Source: Lysobacteraceae bacterium (GTDB lineage: Bacteria > Pseudomonadota > Gammaproteobacteria > Nevskiales > Nevskiaceae). Taken from it: a stretch of 46,514 bases of DNA. The DNA lies in contig PNMW01000053.1 of NCBI GenBank assembly GCA_013823855.1, positions 1 to 46,514 on the forward strand, given 5' to 3'. The translations under genes were made by a program, and so were the position numbers. Below, in pieces: positions 1 through 11,191 of this stretch. The notes below the pieces were generated by a model. That model did no database searches, was not told the origin of the DNA, and was given only the letters and a program-made list of their open reading frames with translations. How positions within the stretch are numbered: position 1 is the stretch's first letter; every line of letters starts with the position of its first letter.

Positions 1-1
1 G

Positions 2-3000
2 ACGACCGGGCCGACCGTCTCGATCAATGACGCAAGCCTGACCGAAGGCAACAGCGGCACGCAGCAGGCGCTGCTGACGGTCACGCTGTCAGCAGCAAGC
101 ACGTCGATCGTGTCCGTGGACTTCGCATCCTCCGACGGCACGGCCAGTGCGGGTTCGGACTACACCGCCACATCGGGCACCTTGACGTTCGCTGCGGGCC
201 AGACGACGCAAACGATCGCGATCGACGTGATTGGCGATACCGTGTTCGAGCCGGATGAGACCGTGCAGATCACGCTGAGCGCTCCGACCCATGCGACATT
301 GGCTGACGGTCTGGGCATCCTCACGATCGTCAATGACGACGCTGCTACACCGACGTTCAGTGTGGCTGACGCCTCAGTCGTCGAAGGTAATTCCGGCAAT
401 CGGAACATTGTTTTCGTGATCACGCTCGATCCTGCCGCAACGACAGCGACCAGCGTCCGCGCGACCACCTCGAATGGCACGGCGACATCGGGAACCGACT
501 TCACAGGCGGTTCCGCAACAGCGAGCTTCGCGCCGGGGGAAACCAGCAAGAGTGTCGCCCTGAGTGTGCGCGGCGATACCGTGATCGAAGAGGACGAAAC
601 GTTCTTCGTGACGCTCAGTTCGCCGTCGACTGGCACCGCGCTTGGCCGCAGTCAGGCGACAGGCACGATCATCGATGACGATGGCGATCGAGTACCCGAT
701 CCGTTCTCGTTCCCGTCGGTAACCGACGCCGCCACGACCAGCGTCGAAACCAGTGCCGCGATCGTTGTCAGCGGTATCAACACATCCAGTCCGATCTCCG
801 TGGCAGGCGGCAGTTACAGCATCAACGGGGCGCCGTTCGTCACCGCCGCCGGGTCCGTTACCCAGGGCCAGTCGGTGCGCGTCCAGCAGACGGCTGCGAG
901 CGCCGCAAGTGTGACGAGCGTCGCGACGCTGACCATCGGCGGCGTTTCAGGCACGTTCTCGGTGACCACCGCCGCGAGCGGAGACACGGTGCCGGACGCG
1001 TTCAGCTTCACGCCGCTGACCGACGTTGTGCCAGGAAGCACGCAGACCAGCAATTCAGTCACGATCACCGGCATCGACACCGCATCTCCGATCTCGGTGA
1101 CGGGTGGTTTGTACAGCATCAACGGCGGACCCTACACCGGAAACGCCGGCACGATCCGGCCAGGCAATGCCGTGACCGTGCAGATCCTGGCGCCGTTCGC
1201 TCCAAGCACAACCGGCACCGCAACGCTGATCATCGGTGGCGTCAGCGCGGAGTTCCGCGTGACCACGGCGTCGGTTGCTGCCGACAGCACGCCGGACGCA
1301 TTCAGCTTCGCGCCGAGAAGCGAGGTTGAGCCGGGGTCGGAGCAGACCAGCGACAGCTTCACCGTCAGCGGCATCAACGTCGAATCGCCGATCAGCGTTG
1401 TTGGCGGCAGTTACAGTGTCAATAACGGACCGTTCAGCACGACGAGTTCAGTCGTTCGCAATGGTGACATTGTCGCGGTGCGTCTGACGGCGTCCACGTC
1501 TTTCACCACTTCGAGTCAGGTGACGCTGGACATCGGCGGAGTGCAGGGCACCTTCGTGGTGACGACCAGGGCTTTTGTTGCCGACGGCACGCCTGACCCA
1601 CTCGTTTACGTCAATATTTTCAGCGCAACGCGTGCGACAACCTACACGAGTCTTCCGGCGCAAGTTCGCGGCATCAACATTCCCGTGCCGATTTCGATTG
1701 CGGGCGGAACCTACAGCATCAACGGTCAGCCACGTACGAGTGCCGTCGGCTCCGTTGTCAACGGCGATATCGTCGATGTCCAGCTTCAATCGTCGGCAGC
1801 TTTCGGTGCCACCACCAGCCTGACGCTAACGGTGGGGGACACGAACACGACGTACGCGGTCGAAACACTGGCGGCCGATCAACACCCGGATGCTTTCACG
1901 TTCCCGCCGACTTTCGGAGTCCCGCCGCTGACATCAAGCACCAGCAACCCGATTACCGTCACCGGGATCAACACGTCTACGCCGATCACGGTTTCCGGAG
2001 GGGCATACCGGATCAATGGTGGTGCCTGGACGTTGATTTCGGGAACAGTCGAAGCTGGTGATGTCGTCGAAGTCGCGTCGGCCCTCGCGGATAACCCGGC
2101 GCGCGGCGCGGAACTGATCATTGGCGATGTGTCAGCAACCTACTTCACGTTCGCCGCCAACGGCCTCGCGGCGGCTGATCCGTTCATTTTCACATCGACG
2201 ACAGGCTTCACGCTGCTCGGCGTGATTAGCGAAACGGTGACCATCAGCAGCTTGGCGGAGCCGACCCGCGTTCAGATTGTCGGCGGGCGGTACAGCGTGA
2301 ATGGCGCGCCATTCACGGCGTCGCCCGGCTTCGTCCGCAACGGCGACACGTTACGGCTGCTGGTGACTGCTGGCCCGATGATCGACGATGTCCGAACGGC
2401 ATTCGTGACGGTGGGAACCTACGTCACGTCATGGTCAGTCACGACGCAAGCGCCAGTCGATACGATCGGCGATCAGCTGAGGTTCCCGGATGTGCGCTTC
2501 GCGCCGATCAACAGCGAGGTCATATCCCCGCCGCTGTCGATCAGCGGTGTGAATATCCGCGTGCCGATTTCGGTCAATGCGCCGTATTCCTACAGCATCA
2601 ACGGAGGCGCCTATACCGGTGATCCGGGCACCGTTATCCCGGGCGACGTTCTCCGGGTTCGGGTACCGACGGGTCCGGAGTACAACCGCACCTATTCGGT
2701 CGATATCACGATCGGCAGCGGCACCATCAACTGGCCGGTTCGCACGTTGGCGTCTCCGACACGGCCGAATCGCTTCACGCTGAGCGTCGCGTCGACCTAT
2801 TCGAGTGCGCTGGTGCTGCCGGGCTCGGTGCAGTTCACCCAGCCTGTCGTGGTCAGCAATTCGACGGGGCCGACCGCCGTCACGGTGACCAACGGTCTAT
2901 ACAGCGTCAACGGTGGGCCATTCACCGCGACGGGAGGCACGGTCAACGAAGGCGATAGCATCGTCGTCCGGTTCGTCATGCCGCTGACGTTCTCGACCAG

Positions 3001-3883
3001 TTCGGCCGTTACCCTAAGACTCGGTAGTGTCAGTTCGACTTTGAGCCTGTCGACAGTCATCGATCCGGTTGCGAACACACCGACGGTGGTCAGCGGAGCG
3101 GCAGCGAGCTACGTGATTCGCACTGACGCCGTCGTGCCGGTGCGTGCGTTCGTTTTCAATCCGCCGGGATGGCAACCGTCGGACCGTCGCGCTGTCTACA
3201 TCGACTGGAGCGGCGGTGGCTGGGCGCGTAGCGGCCTGCCGGGCACCCGTCCACGGTACTGGGCCAATGAGCAGGGCATGGTCGCGATCTCGGTCGATCA
3301 GCGCGTCAACGATCGCTACGGGACCTTCGCGTACGTTCACGCGGACGACGCGCGCCTCGTGGTTCGCTGGGTGCAGGAGAATGCCGCGCAGCTGGGTGCC
3401 GATCCGTCACGAATTGTTGTCGCCGGCGTCAGCTCCGGTGGTGGCAATGCGGTTTGGGCTTCGTTGCTCGAACCGCCGGTGACGACATCGTTCCGCAGCA
3501 ACCCGCTGCAGCGCGTCGCTGCCGTGGTGATGCGCTCCGGCGTCAGCTCAACGGCTGACGACAGTCAGCTGTCACAGACACAGCTCGACCGCTTTGGTCC
3601 GTTCGCTCGGGACATCAGTCCGGAAAGTGGCATTGACAGCCAGAGCGGCAAGTTCCTGATGTTCCACGCCGATGGGGACTTGATTTTTGCCCAGGCGGCC
3701 AACCTGCGTCTCTGCACGCAACTGCGGGCGCTGGGCCGAGTCTGCGAGTTCAACAATATTGCGGGCCTCGGGCACAACTGGTCCGATACGCCCGGGACGA
3801 ACGAGCAGTCGCGCGTTCAGGAACTCGACTTCCTGCAACGGATGGGCATTCTTCCGTCCGTACAGGTCCCGTCGGGGCCCTGA
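2..3883 (+). CDS. Secreted Calx-beta/repeat protein with C-terminal alpha/beta-hydrolase (5' partial)
   Basis: The frame is open from base 2 to the stop at 3881-3883, so 1,293 residues are visible and the start lies outside the window. Two Calx-beta domains come first (visible residues about 1-115 and 117-228), each with an EGNSG motif and an acidic ND(D)/DDD end. About eight degenerate ~100-residue repeats follow (about 228-1025), with the signature YSINGGPYT, then GD-V-VR and IGG. The last ~260 residues look like an alpha/beta-hydrolase or esterase: GVSSGGG is the nucleophile elbow (Ser near 1143), FHADGD could give the acid and GLGHNW the histidine. Calx-beta domains bind calcium and are usual in large secreted or surface proteins. 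Export and a polysaccharide or lipid substrate are inferences only. Third positions hold visibly more A and T than the operons downstream, which may mean a different origin. The substrate is unknown. Confidence 0.8.
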   Translation, partial: TTGPTVSINDASLTEGNSGTQQALLTVTLSAASTSIVSVDFASSDGTASAGSDYTATSGTLTFAAGQTTQTIAIDVIGDTVFEPDETVQITLSAPTHATLADGLGILTIVNDDAATPTFSVADASVVEGNSGNRNIVFVITLDPAATTATSVRATTSNGTATSGTDFTGGSATASFAPGETSKSVALSVRGDTVIEEDETFFVTLSSPSTGTALGRSQATGTIIDDDGDRVPDPFSFPSVTDAATTSVETSAAIVVSGINTSSPISVAGGSYSINGAPFVTAAGSVTQGQSVRVQQTAASAASVTSVATLTIGGVSGTFSVTTAASGDTVPDAFSFTPLTDVVPGSTQTSNSVTITGIDTASPISVTGGLYSINGGPYTGNAGTIRPGNAVTVQILAPFAPSTTGTATLIIGGVSAEFRVTTASVAADSTPDAFSFAPRSEVEPGSEQTSDSFTVSGINVESPISVVGGSYSVNNGPFSTTSSVVRNGDIVAVRLTASTSFTTSSQVTLDIGGVQGTFVVTTRAFVADGTPDPLVYVNIFSATRATTYTSLPAQVRGINIPVPISIAGGTYSINGQPRTSAVGSVVNGDIVDVQLQSSAAFGATTSLTLTVGDTNTTYAVETLAADQHPDAFTFPPTFGVPPLTSSTSNPITVTGINTSTPITVSGGAYRINGGAWTLISGTVEAGDVVEVASALADNPARGAELIIGDVSATYFTFAANGLAAADPFIFTSTTGFTLLGVISETVTISSLAEPTRVQIVGGRYSVNGAPFTASPGFVRNGDTLRLLVTAGPMIDDVRTAFVTVGTYVTSWSVTTQAPVDTIGDQLRFPDVRFAPINSEVISPPLSISGVNIRVPISVNAPYSYSINGGAYTGDPGTVIPGDVLRVRVPTGPEYNRTYSVDITIGSGTINWPVRTLASPTRPNRFTLSVASTYSSALVLPGSVQFTQPVVVSNSTGPTAVTVTNGLYSVNGGPFTATGGTVNEGDSIVVRFVMPLTFSTSSAVTLRLGSVSSTLSLSTVIDPVANTPTVVSGAAASYVIRTDAVVPVRAFVFNPPGWQPSDRRAVYIDWSGGGWARSGLPGTRPRYWANEQGMVAISVDQRVNDRYGTFAYVHADDARLVVRWVQENAAQLGADPSRIVVAGVSSGGGNAVWASLLEPPVTTSFRSNPLQRVAAVVMRSGVSSTADDSQLSQTQLDRFGPFARDISPESGIDSQSGKFLMFHADGDLIFAQAANLRLCTQLRALGRVCEFNNIAGLGHNWSDTPGTNEQSRVQELDFLQRMGILPSVQVPSGP

Positions 3884-3891
3884 CGAAGCAA

Positions 3892-3927
3892 GTGACGGGT
3901 TGGGTGCCACGGGCCCCAACCCGTCAC
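3892..3927. terminator. Inverted repeat between convergent genes
   Basis: A perfect 13-bp stem (3892-3904 with 3915-3927; arm GTGACGGGTTGGG) encloses a 10-base loop. It sits in the 58-bp gap between the stop of the repeat protein and the stop of astB. No T-run follows on either strand, so a bidirectional terminator or mRNA 3'-end stabiliser is inferred from position and stem strength. Confidence 0.6.
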
Positions 3928-3941
3928 CCGCGAGGAATGTA

Positions 3942-5306
3942 CTAGCGCTGGAAGTCGTACAGGCTGCCCAGGCCAAGGATCTGGGTCAGTTCGTCGAGTG
4001 CGCAGCGCGAGGCGTCGAGCAGTTCTGGATCAGCGAGGTCGGCGAGTATCAGACGGTCGCGGTAGTACTTGCGGACCCACTGCTCCAGCCGGGCCGCCAG
4101 CGCTTCGTCGATCCACACCTTCGGGTTGACCGCAGTGCGCTGCGCAGGGTCGAGCGCGACCCGCAGCCGCAGGCAGGCCGGGCCGCCGCCGTTGCGCATG
4201 CTCTGGCGCAGGTCGAAGACCTCGGTGCCGGCAATCGGATTGCGCGGGTCGTCGATGATCCGCTGGATCGTTGCCCAGACCCGTTCATCGTCGCGGCATT
4301 CGTGGGTGCAGACCAGCCGCATCGTGCCATCCGGCATCGACAGCAGCTGGCTGTTGAACAGGTAGCTGCTGACTGCGTCGTCGACGCTCAGCTCGCTCGA
4401 TCCGACCTCGATGAACACCGGATCACGGCCGCTCATTCGCCGCTTGACCCAGTCGCGGATCGATTGGGTGTCGACGAAGGCTTCCTCGTGATGCAGCAGC
4501 ACGTGCTGGTTGCCGACGGCGATCACATCGTTGTGGAAGACCCCGGCATCGATCGAAGCGGGTCGTTGCTGGGCGTGGTGGACGTAATCGGGATCGAGGC
4601 GATGCAGGCGGGCGATCGCTTCGCCGGCGGCGCGGTTCTGCCGCGCTGGATGGATGTCGGGCTTGGGGTCCTTGTCGCCGGCGGCGCCGTAGACGAACAG
4701 CTCCAGGCCGTGGGCACCATGCTCGCTGCACAACCGCGTGTGGTTGGCCGCACCTTCGTCGCCCATCTGTGGCGTCGAGGGCAGTGCTGCGTGATGCACG
4801 AAGTGCTTGTCGTCGCGGAAGATCGTTGCCAGCGCCCGGCCGGTGACCAGCGGTTCGATCGAGCGATGCAGGTGGGTGGCCAGATTGGCTGGCGTGAAAT
4901 GCACGCGGCCATCGGCCGTGTCGGCGCCCGGTGATACGGTCGCGGCATTGGCTGTCCACATCGACGAGGCCGACGACATCGCCGCCAGCAGCTGTGGCGC
5001 ATCGCGGTGGACGCGCTTCAGCACGTCGGCCTCGCGGCCTTCGAAGCCGAGCTGCTTCAGAGTCGGGAGGTGCGGCCGCTCCTGCGGCGGCAACACTCCC
5101 TGTGCCAGCCCGAGCTTCGCCAATGCGCGCATCTTGGCCAGGCCCTGCAAGGCGGCAGCGGCCGGATTCGACGGCATTTCCGCATTCTTCGCCGCCGCAT
5201 TGTTGCCCTGGGCGAGGCCGGCGTAGTTGTGGGTCGGGCCGACCAGGCCGTCGAAGTTGGCTTCGATAGTGACCGGCGTCGGCGCGGCTTCTCGTTCGCC
5301 GCTCAT
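3942..5306 (-). CDS. astB: N-succinylarginine dihydrolase AstB
   Basis: AstB hydrolyses N2-succinylarginine to N2-succinylornithine, CO2 and two ammonia, the second step of the AST pathway of arginine catabolism in the cytoplasm. The product is 454 residues; the E. coli enzyme has about 447. The N-terminal motif [14 protein letters not shown], the HHEEAF stretch and the C-terminal [11 protein letters not shown] with the probable catalytic Cys378 are all present, as expected for the amidinotransferase-like pentein fold. The ATG at 5304-5306 overlaps the stop of the upstream threonine aldolase gene by 4 bp (ATGA), which decides the start and indicates translational coupling. It is the last gene of astD-ltaE-astB. 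No frameshift or missing motif is seen. Confidence 0.96.
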   Translation of the reverse strand: MSGEREAAPTPVTIEANFDGLVGPTHNYAGLAQGNNAAAKNAEMPSNPAAAALQGLAKMRALAKLGLAQGVLPPQERPHLPTLKQLGFEGREADVLKRVHRDAPQLLAAMSSASSMWTANAATVSPGADTADGRVHFTPANLATHLHRSIEPLVTGRALATIFRDDKHFVHHAALPSTPQMGDEGAANHTRLCSEHGAHGLELFVYGAAGDKDPKPDIHPARQNRAAGEAIARLHRLDPDYVHHAQQRPASIDAGVFHNDVIAVGNQHVLLHHEEAFVDTQSIRDWVKRRMSGRDPVFIEVGSSELSVDDAVSSYLFNSQLLSMPDGTMRLVCTHECRDDERVWATIQRIIDDPRNPIAGTEVFDLRQSMRNGGGPACLRLRVALDPAQRTAVNPKVWIDEALAARLEQWVRKYYRDRLILADLADPELLDASRCALDELTQILGLGSLYDFQR

Positions 5307-6412
5307 GTCGTGCTCCCGTACAGCTCGGCAAGGCCGGGCGGCAGGCTGCCCGTCATCGGCGACAAGGGGCGGGTTGCCGCCCGGAATGTCGCGGCGGCGT
5401 GCTGCTTGACGGCGTAGTAGCGGCCGAACGCGGCGAGCGCCGCATCGATCTGGGCGCGCGACACATCGAGATGCGTGACCAGCCGGGTGCGGGCGCCGAG
5501 TGCGGCCAGCACGCCCTGTTCGGGCAGGTACAGCGTCAGCGCCGGCAGGTCTTCCGAGGCGATCTCGACGAACACCATGTTGGTCTGCACCGGCTCGACC
5601 TTCAGCCCGAGTGCGGCAAGGCCGGCGGCCAGATGCGCGGCGTTGGCATGATCGTCGGCAAGCCGCGTGACGTGATGCTCCAGTGCATGCAGGCCGGCTG
5701 CAGCGTAGATGCCGGCCTGGCGCAATCCGCCACCGAGCGCCTTGCGCCAGCGCTTCGCCAGCTTGATCACCTCGCGGTTGCCGAGCAGCAGCGAGCCGGC
5801 TGGCGCGCCCAGCCCTTTCGACAGGCACAGGCTGACCGTATCGAAGCCGGCGACCGCGTCGCGCTCCGCCTGTCCGGAGGCGATCACCGCATTCATCAGG
5901 CGGGCGCCGTCGAGGTGGGTGGCCAGTCCGCGCGACTTCGCGAACATGGTCGCGTCGCGGACATAGGCCGGGGCCAGCACCTTGCCGCCGATGGTGTTCT
6001 CCAGCGCCAGCAGCCGGGTCCGGGCGAAGTGCAGATCGTCCGGCTTGATCGCGGCGGCGATGTCGCGGAGTGCCAGCGAGCCGTCCGGCTGGTTGACGAT
6101 CGGCTGCGGCTGGATCGAGCCGAGCACGGCGGCGCCGCCCTGTTCGTAGCGGTAGGTGTGGGCGTCCTGGCCGACGATCATTTCGCCGCCGCGACCGCAG
6201 TGGCTCATCAGCGCCGCGAGGTTGGACTGCGTGCCGCTGGCGAACCACAGCGCCGCCTCGAAGCCGAAGCGTTCGGCGGCATAGTCCTGCAGGTGGTTGA
6301 CGCCGGGATCGTCGCCATAGACGTCATCGCCGACGTCGGCGGCGTGCATCGCCGCGCGCATCGCGGCAGTCGGGCGGGTGACGGTATCGCTGCGCAGATC
6401 GATCAGGGGCAT
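5303..6412 (-). CDS. ltaE: Low-specificity L-threonine aldolase
   Basis: This PLP enzyme splits L-threonine or L-allo-threonine into glycine and acetaldehyde. The 369-residue product starts [12 protein letters not shown], the standard opening of the family. It has the DDVYGDDP motif, [10 protein letters not shown] for cofactor and substrate contacts, and [14 protein letters not shown] with the Schiff-base Lys199. After the catalytic core there is a ~25-residue tail ending near [10 protein letters not shown], a little longer than usual. The gene lies 19 bp after astD and overlaps astB by 4 bp, so it is inside the arginine catabolic operon. That is unusual, because it has no known role in the AST pathway. 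Assignment to the family is firm; preference for threonine or allo-threonine cannot be read from the sequence. Confidence 0.94.
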   Translation of the reverse strand: MPLIDLRSDTVTRPTAAMRAAMHAADVGDDVYGDDPGVNHLQDYAAERFGFEAALWFASGTQSNLAALMSHCGRGGEMIVGQDAHTYRYEQGGAAVLGSIQPQPIVNQPDGSLALRDIAAAIKPDDLHFARTRLLALENTIGGKVLAPAYVRDATMFAKSRGLATHLDGARLMNAVIASGQAERDAVAGFDTVSLCLSKGLGAPAGSLLLGNREVIKLAKRWRKALGGGLRQAGIYAAAGLHALEHHVTRLADDHANAAHLAAGLAALGLKVEPVQTNMVFVEIASEDLPALTLYLPEQGVLAALGARTRLVTHLDVSRAQIDAALAAFGRYYAVKQHAAATFRAATRPLSPMTGSLPPGLAELYGSTT

Positions 6413-6431
6413 GGGTATCTGCTGCCAGGGT

Positions 6432-7985
<1,554 letters not shown>

Positions 7986-7988
7986 TTA

Positions 7989-8018
7989 TTGCAAATGCGA
8001 ATACCTATCATTTAGAAT
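7989..8018 (+). promoter_or_regulatory. Sigma-70 promoter with embedded Fur box
   Basis: A -35 hexamer TTGCAA (7989-7994) and a -10 hexamer TAGAAT (8013-8018) stand 18 bp apart upstream of the TonB receptor gene. Inside the spacer, 7996-8010 reads TGCGAATACCTATCA, matching the 7-1-7 Fur consensus TGATAAT-N-ATTATCA at 10 of 14 positions. Repression by Fur-Fe2+ when iron is plentiful is inferred. The likely transcript start is near 8025, giving a leader of about 120 bases. Confidence 0.7.
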
Positions 8019-8144
8019 GAATGCGTCTCGTCAGGCACAGCCGGGCAGTTCCGCTGCTTCGGCACATACCGAAAAGACTCACGCTCGGCAGCGTGCCTCG
8101 TTGGCGCCGCCGGGCTTCCCGTCCCCTTTCCGGAGTGCCTGTCG

Positions 8145-10487
8145 ATGTCGTCGTCGCCGCTGTTTCGCTTGAGTCCGATCGCTGCTGCCGTGCTGGCCCT
8201 GCACACCCTGCCTGCCTCCGCCCAGACCCGTTCGCCGATCGAAGTCGCCGAGGCCGATGCCTCGGCCACGACCTTGCCGACGGTCAAGGTCGAGGACCAG
8301 TCGGCCAGCACCATCAAGGCCGACAAGGTGTCGTCGCCGAAATTCACCCAGCCGCTGCTCGACACGCCGCAGACCATCAACGTGGTCAAGAAGGAACTGA
8401 TGCAGCAGCAGGGCGCGCTGACCTTGAGCGACGCGCTGCGCCTGACCCCGGGCATCACCTTCCAGCAGGGCGAGAACGGCAACACCACCAGCGGCGACGC
8501 CGTGTTCATGCGCGGCTTCGACACCCAGGGCAGCATCTTCGTCGACAACATCCGCGACATCTCCCCGGCCACCCGCGACCTGTTCAATCTGGAGCAGGTC
8601 GAGATCGTCAAGGGCCCGGCCGGCGCCGACAACGGCCGCGGCGTGGCATCCGGCTACATCAACCTGGTGTCGAAGACGCCGTTCGCCGATGACGCGATCA
8701 GCGGCACGCTGGCCTACGGCACCCGTGACCGCCGCCGCGCGACGGTCGACGTCAACCGCAAGATCAGCGACGACATCGCCGTGCGCCTGAACGTGGTCGG
8801 CCAGGACGGCGGCGTTGCCGGCCGTGACAAGGTCGAGAACCAGCGCTGGGGCGTGGCGCCGTCGATCGCCTTCGGCCTCGGCACGCCGACCCGCATCACC
8901 CTGTTCGCCCAGCACGTCTTCCACGACAACACGCCGGATGGTGGCGTTTCCGCGGTCGGGGTCTCCGGCTGGCGCAATGCCACGCTCGACAATGCCGGCA
9001 TCGTCGCCGAGCGGGTGCCGATCTCGAACTACTACGGCCTCGACAGCGACTACGAGAAGATCGACGTCAACACCTTCAGCGCCCGCATCGAGCACGACCT
9101 GAAGCCCGGCTACACGTTCAGCAACATCTCGCGCTACAGCCGCGTTTCCCAGAACCGCCTGCTGACCACGCCGCTGCAGGCTGCGGTGGTGTCCGATGGC
9201 AGCGGCGAGAACCTCGTGATCCGCGATCCGGAAGACTGGACCCAGGGCCGTTCGCGCCAGGGCATCGACCGCGACAACGAACTGCTGACCAACCAGAGCA
9301 ATATCCGCGGTGCGTTCAAGACTGGCGCGGTCGACCACGACTTCGCGTCCGGCTTCGAATTCATCCAGGAATCGCAGGTCATGCCGACGCTTGCCGTGAC
9401 CGTGACCGATCCGGTGCAGGTCCAGCAGCCGGCCAACCTGTACAACCCGGATTCCTCCGATCCGGGGGTCACGCTGTCGCCGAACGGCGCGTCCAGCGAT
9501 GGTCGTACCACCACCGGGGCGGTGTACTTCAACGACACCGCGAAGTTCGGCGCGCGTGATGAGTTCCAGCTCAGCGGCAGCGTCCGCATCGAGCGTTACC
9601 GCACCGAAACCAATGCCGTGACGCTGTCGACCGCCGCAGCCAACCCGACCCTGCCGGTCGGAACGCTGCTCGGCTCACGGCTGACCAAGAGCGGCACGCT
9701 GGTCACCTACAAGGCCGGTGGCTTGTGGAAGCCGCTGCCGAACGCATCGGTGTACGCGTCTTTCGGCACCAGCAAGCGCCCGCCGAGCGGCGACAACTTC
9801 GCGCTCAGCGCCACCACCACCAACATCAATTCGCCGGCCCTGTCGCCGTCGAAGGCGGACAGCGTCGAAGTCGGCACCAAGTGGGACCTGCTCGACAGCA
9901 AGCTGGCGGCCACCGCCGCGTTGTTCCGGACGGTGTCGAAGAATGAACTGGCGCGTCAGCTCGGCAACGAGATCGTCCAGTACGGCGAGCGTCGTATTCA
10001 AGGTGTGGAGCTCGGCTTGGTCGGCAACATCACCGAGGCTTGGCAGGTCTCCGCTGGCTACACCTTCCAGGACGCGGAAGTCACCGAAGGCACGATCGCC
10101 ACCGACGGCACCAGCACCCAGAGCGGCGCGGCGATCAATTTCTCGCCGAAGCACAGCGTCACCACCTGGACCAGCTACCGCCTGCCGCTGGCGATCGGTC
10201 CGCTGACCGGCCCGCTGACCATCGGTGGCGGCTTGCGCTACATCGACAGCCAGGCGCGCACGGTCAACAACAACCTCGGCGCGGTGACCACCGGCATCGT
10301 CAAGGTCGAGGATTATGTGGTCGTCGATGCGATCGCCAGCTACGACGTGACCCCGAACCTGGGCCTGCAGGCCAACGTCTACAACGTCCTCGACGAACGC
10401 TATGTCGCGGCCGTCAACAACTCCGGCCAGCGCTACCGGCCGGGCACGCCGCGCTCATTCCTGCTGTCATTGAACTTCAAGTACTGA
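8145..10487 (+). CDS. TonB-dependent siderophore receptor (Fiu-like, catecholate type)
   Basis: This outer-membrane beta-barrel takes up ferric siderophores using energy from TonB. The 780-residue product has a signal peptide ending near LPASAQT, a plug domain with LLDTPQTINVV, RGFDTQ and EQVEIVKGPAG, and a barrel ending in LLSLNFKY with an aromatic C-terminal residue. There is no N-terminal signalling domain, so it does not itself work as a FecA-type transducer. The plug sequence and the adjacent piuC-like gene match the Fiu/PiuA group that imports monomeric catecholate iron complexes; the exact ligand is inferred. The ATG at 8145 has GGAG nine bases upstream. It is the first gene of a ten-gene iron operon behind a Fur-type promoter. 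Confidence 0.92.
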   Translation: MSSSPLFRLSPIAAAVLALHTLPASAQTRSPIEVAEADASATTLPTVKVEDQSASTIKADKVSSPKFTQPLLDTPQTINVVKKELMQQQGALTLSDALRLTPGITFQQGENGNTTSGDAVFMRGFDTQGSIFVDNIRDISPATRDLFNLEQVEIVKGPAGADNGRGVASGYINLVSKTPFADDAISGTLAYGTRDRRRATVDVNRKISDDIAVRLNVVGQDGGVAGRDKVENQRWGVAPSIAFGLGTPTRITLFAQHVFHDNTPDGGVSAVGVSGWRNATLDNAGIVAERVPISNYYGLDSDYEKIDVNTFSARIEHDLKPGYTFSNISRYSRVSQNRLLTTPLQAAVVSDGSGENLVIRDPEDWTQGRSRQGIDRDNELLTNQSNIRGAFKTGAVDHDFASGFEFIQESQVMPTLAVTVTDPVQVQQPANLYNPDSSDPGVTLSPNGASSDGRTTTGAVYFNDTAKFGARDEFQLSGSVRIERYRTETNAVTLSTAAANPTLPVGTLLGSRLTKSGTLVTYKAGGLWKPLPNASVYASFGTSKRPPSGDNFALSATTTNINSPALSPSKADSVEVGTKWDLLDSKLAATAALFRTVSKNELARQLGNEIVQYGERRIQGVELGLVGNITEAWQVSAGYTFQDAEVTEGTIATDGTSTQSGAAINFSPKHSVTTWTSYRLPLAIGPLTGPLTIGGGLRYIDSQARTVNNNLGAVTTGIVKVEDYVVVDAIASYDVTPNLGLQANVYNVLDERYVAAVNNSGQRYRPGTPRSFLLSLNFKY

Positions 10488-10507
10488 CCTGAGTCCGCCG
10501 CCTCGCC

Positions 10508-11191
10508 ATGATCGTCCGCATTGCCAATCTGCTCGATGCCAGCACCCTCGTCCTGATGCGCGAGAAGCTGGCCGCAGCGGTATGGGAAGACGGTCGCAGG
10601 ACGGCGGGCGGCGAGGCGGTGAAGGTCAAGCAGAACGAGCAGCTCACCGAGAAGCATCCGCTGGCGATCGAGCTGGGCGAACGGGTGCTGAACGCGCTTG
10701 CGCAGTCCAAGCAGTTCACTTCCGCAGCGCTGCCGCTGAAGGTGTTTCCGCCGCTGTTCAACCGTTACACCGGCGGCGGCCATTTCGGGGCGCACATCGA
10801 TACTGCGGTGCGGCTGAGCGATCAGCCGCCGTACCGGGTGCGGACCGATCTGTCGGCGACGCTGTTCCTCGCCGAGCCGGACAGCTACGACGGCGGCGAA
10901 CTGGTGATCGAGGACACCTACGGCGTCCATTCCTTGAAGCTGCCGGCGGGCCATCTGCTGCTCTATCCGGCGACCAGCCTGCACGAGGTGCGTCCGGTGA
11001 CCCGAGGCGCGCGGCTGGCGTCGTTCTTCTGGGTGCAGAGCATGGTCCGCGACGACGACAACCGGCGTCTGCTCTACGAGATGGACCGGGCCTTGATGCA
11101 GCTCCGCGAGCTGCATCCGGCAGGACATCCGACGCTGGTGCGTCTGACCGGCACCTATCACAACCTGCTGCGCAAATGGTCGGATCTGTGA
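10508..11191 (+). CDS. piuC: Fe(II)/2-oxoglutarate-dependent PKHD-type hydroxylase (PiuC/YbiX family)
   Basis: The 227-residue product is a member of the PiuC/YbiX family, prolyl-4-hydroxylase-like oxygenases that use Fe(II) and 2-oxoglutarate. The iron ligands are visible as His96 and Asp98 in GAHIDTAV and His159 in TSLHEV, with Arg169 for 2-oxoglutarate. Family members are commonly found next to Fiu/PiuA siderophore receptors, as here, and are iron-repressed; their substrate is not settled. The gene begins 20 bp after the receptor stop and its own stop overlaps the GTG start of tonB. A role in processing a siderophore or the receptor is inference. Confidence 0.92.
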   Translation: MIVRIANLLDASTLVLMREKLAAAVWEDGRRTAGGEAVKVKQNEQLTEKHPLAIELGERVLNALAQSKQFTSAALPLKVFPPLFNRYTGGGHFGAHIDTAVRLSDQPPYRVRTDLSATLFLAEPDSYDGGELVIEDTYGVHSLKLPAGHLLLYPATSLHEVRPVTRGARLASFFWVQSMVRDDDNRRLLYEMDRALMQLRELHPAGHPTLVRLTGTYHNLLRKWSDL

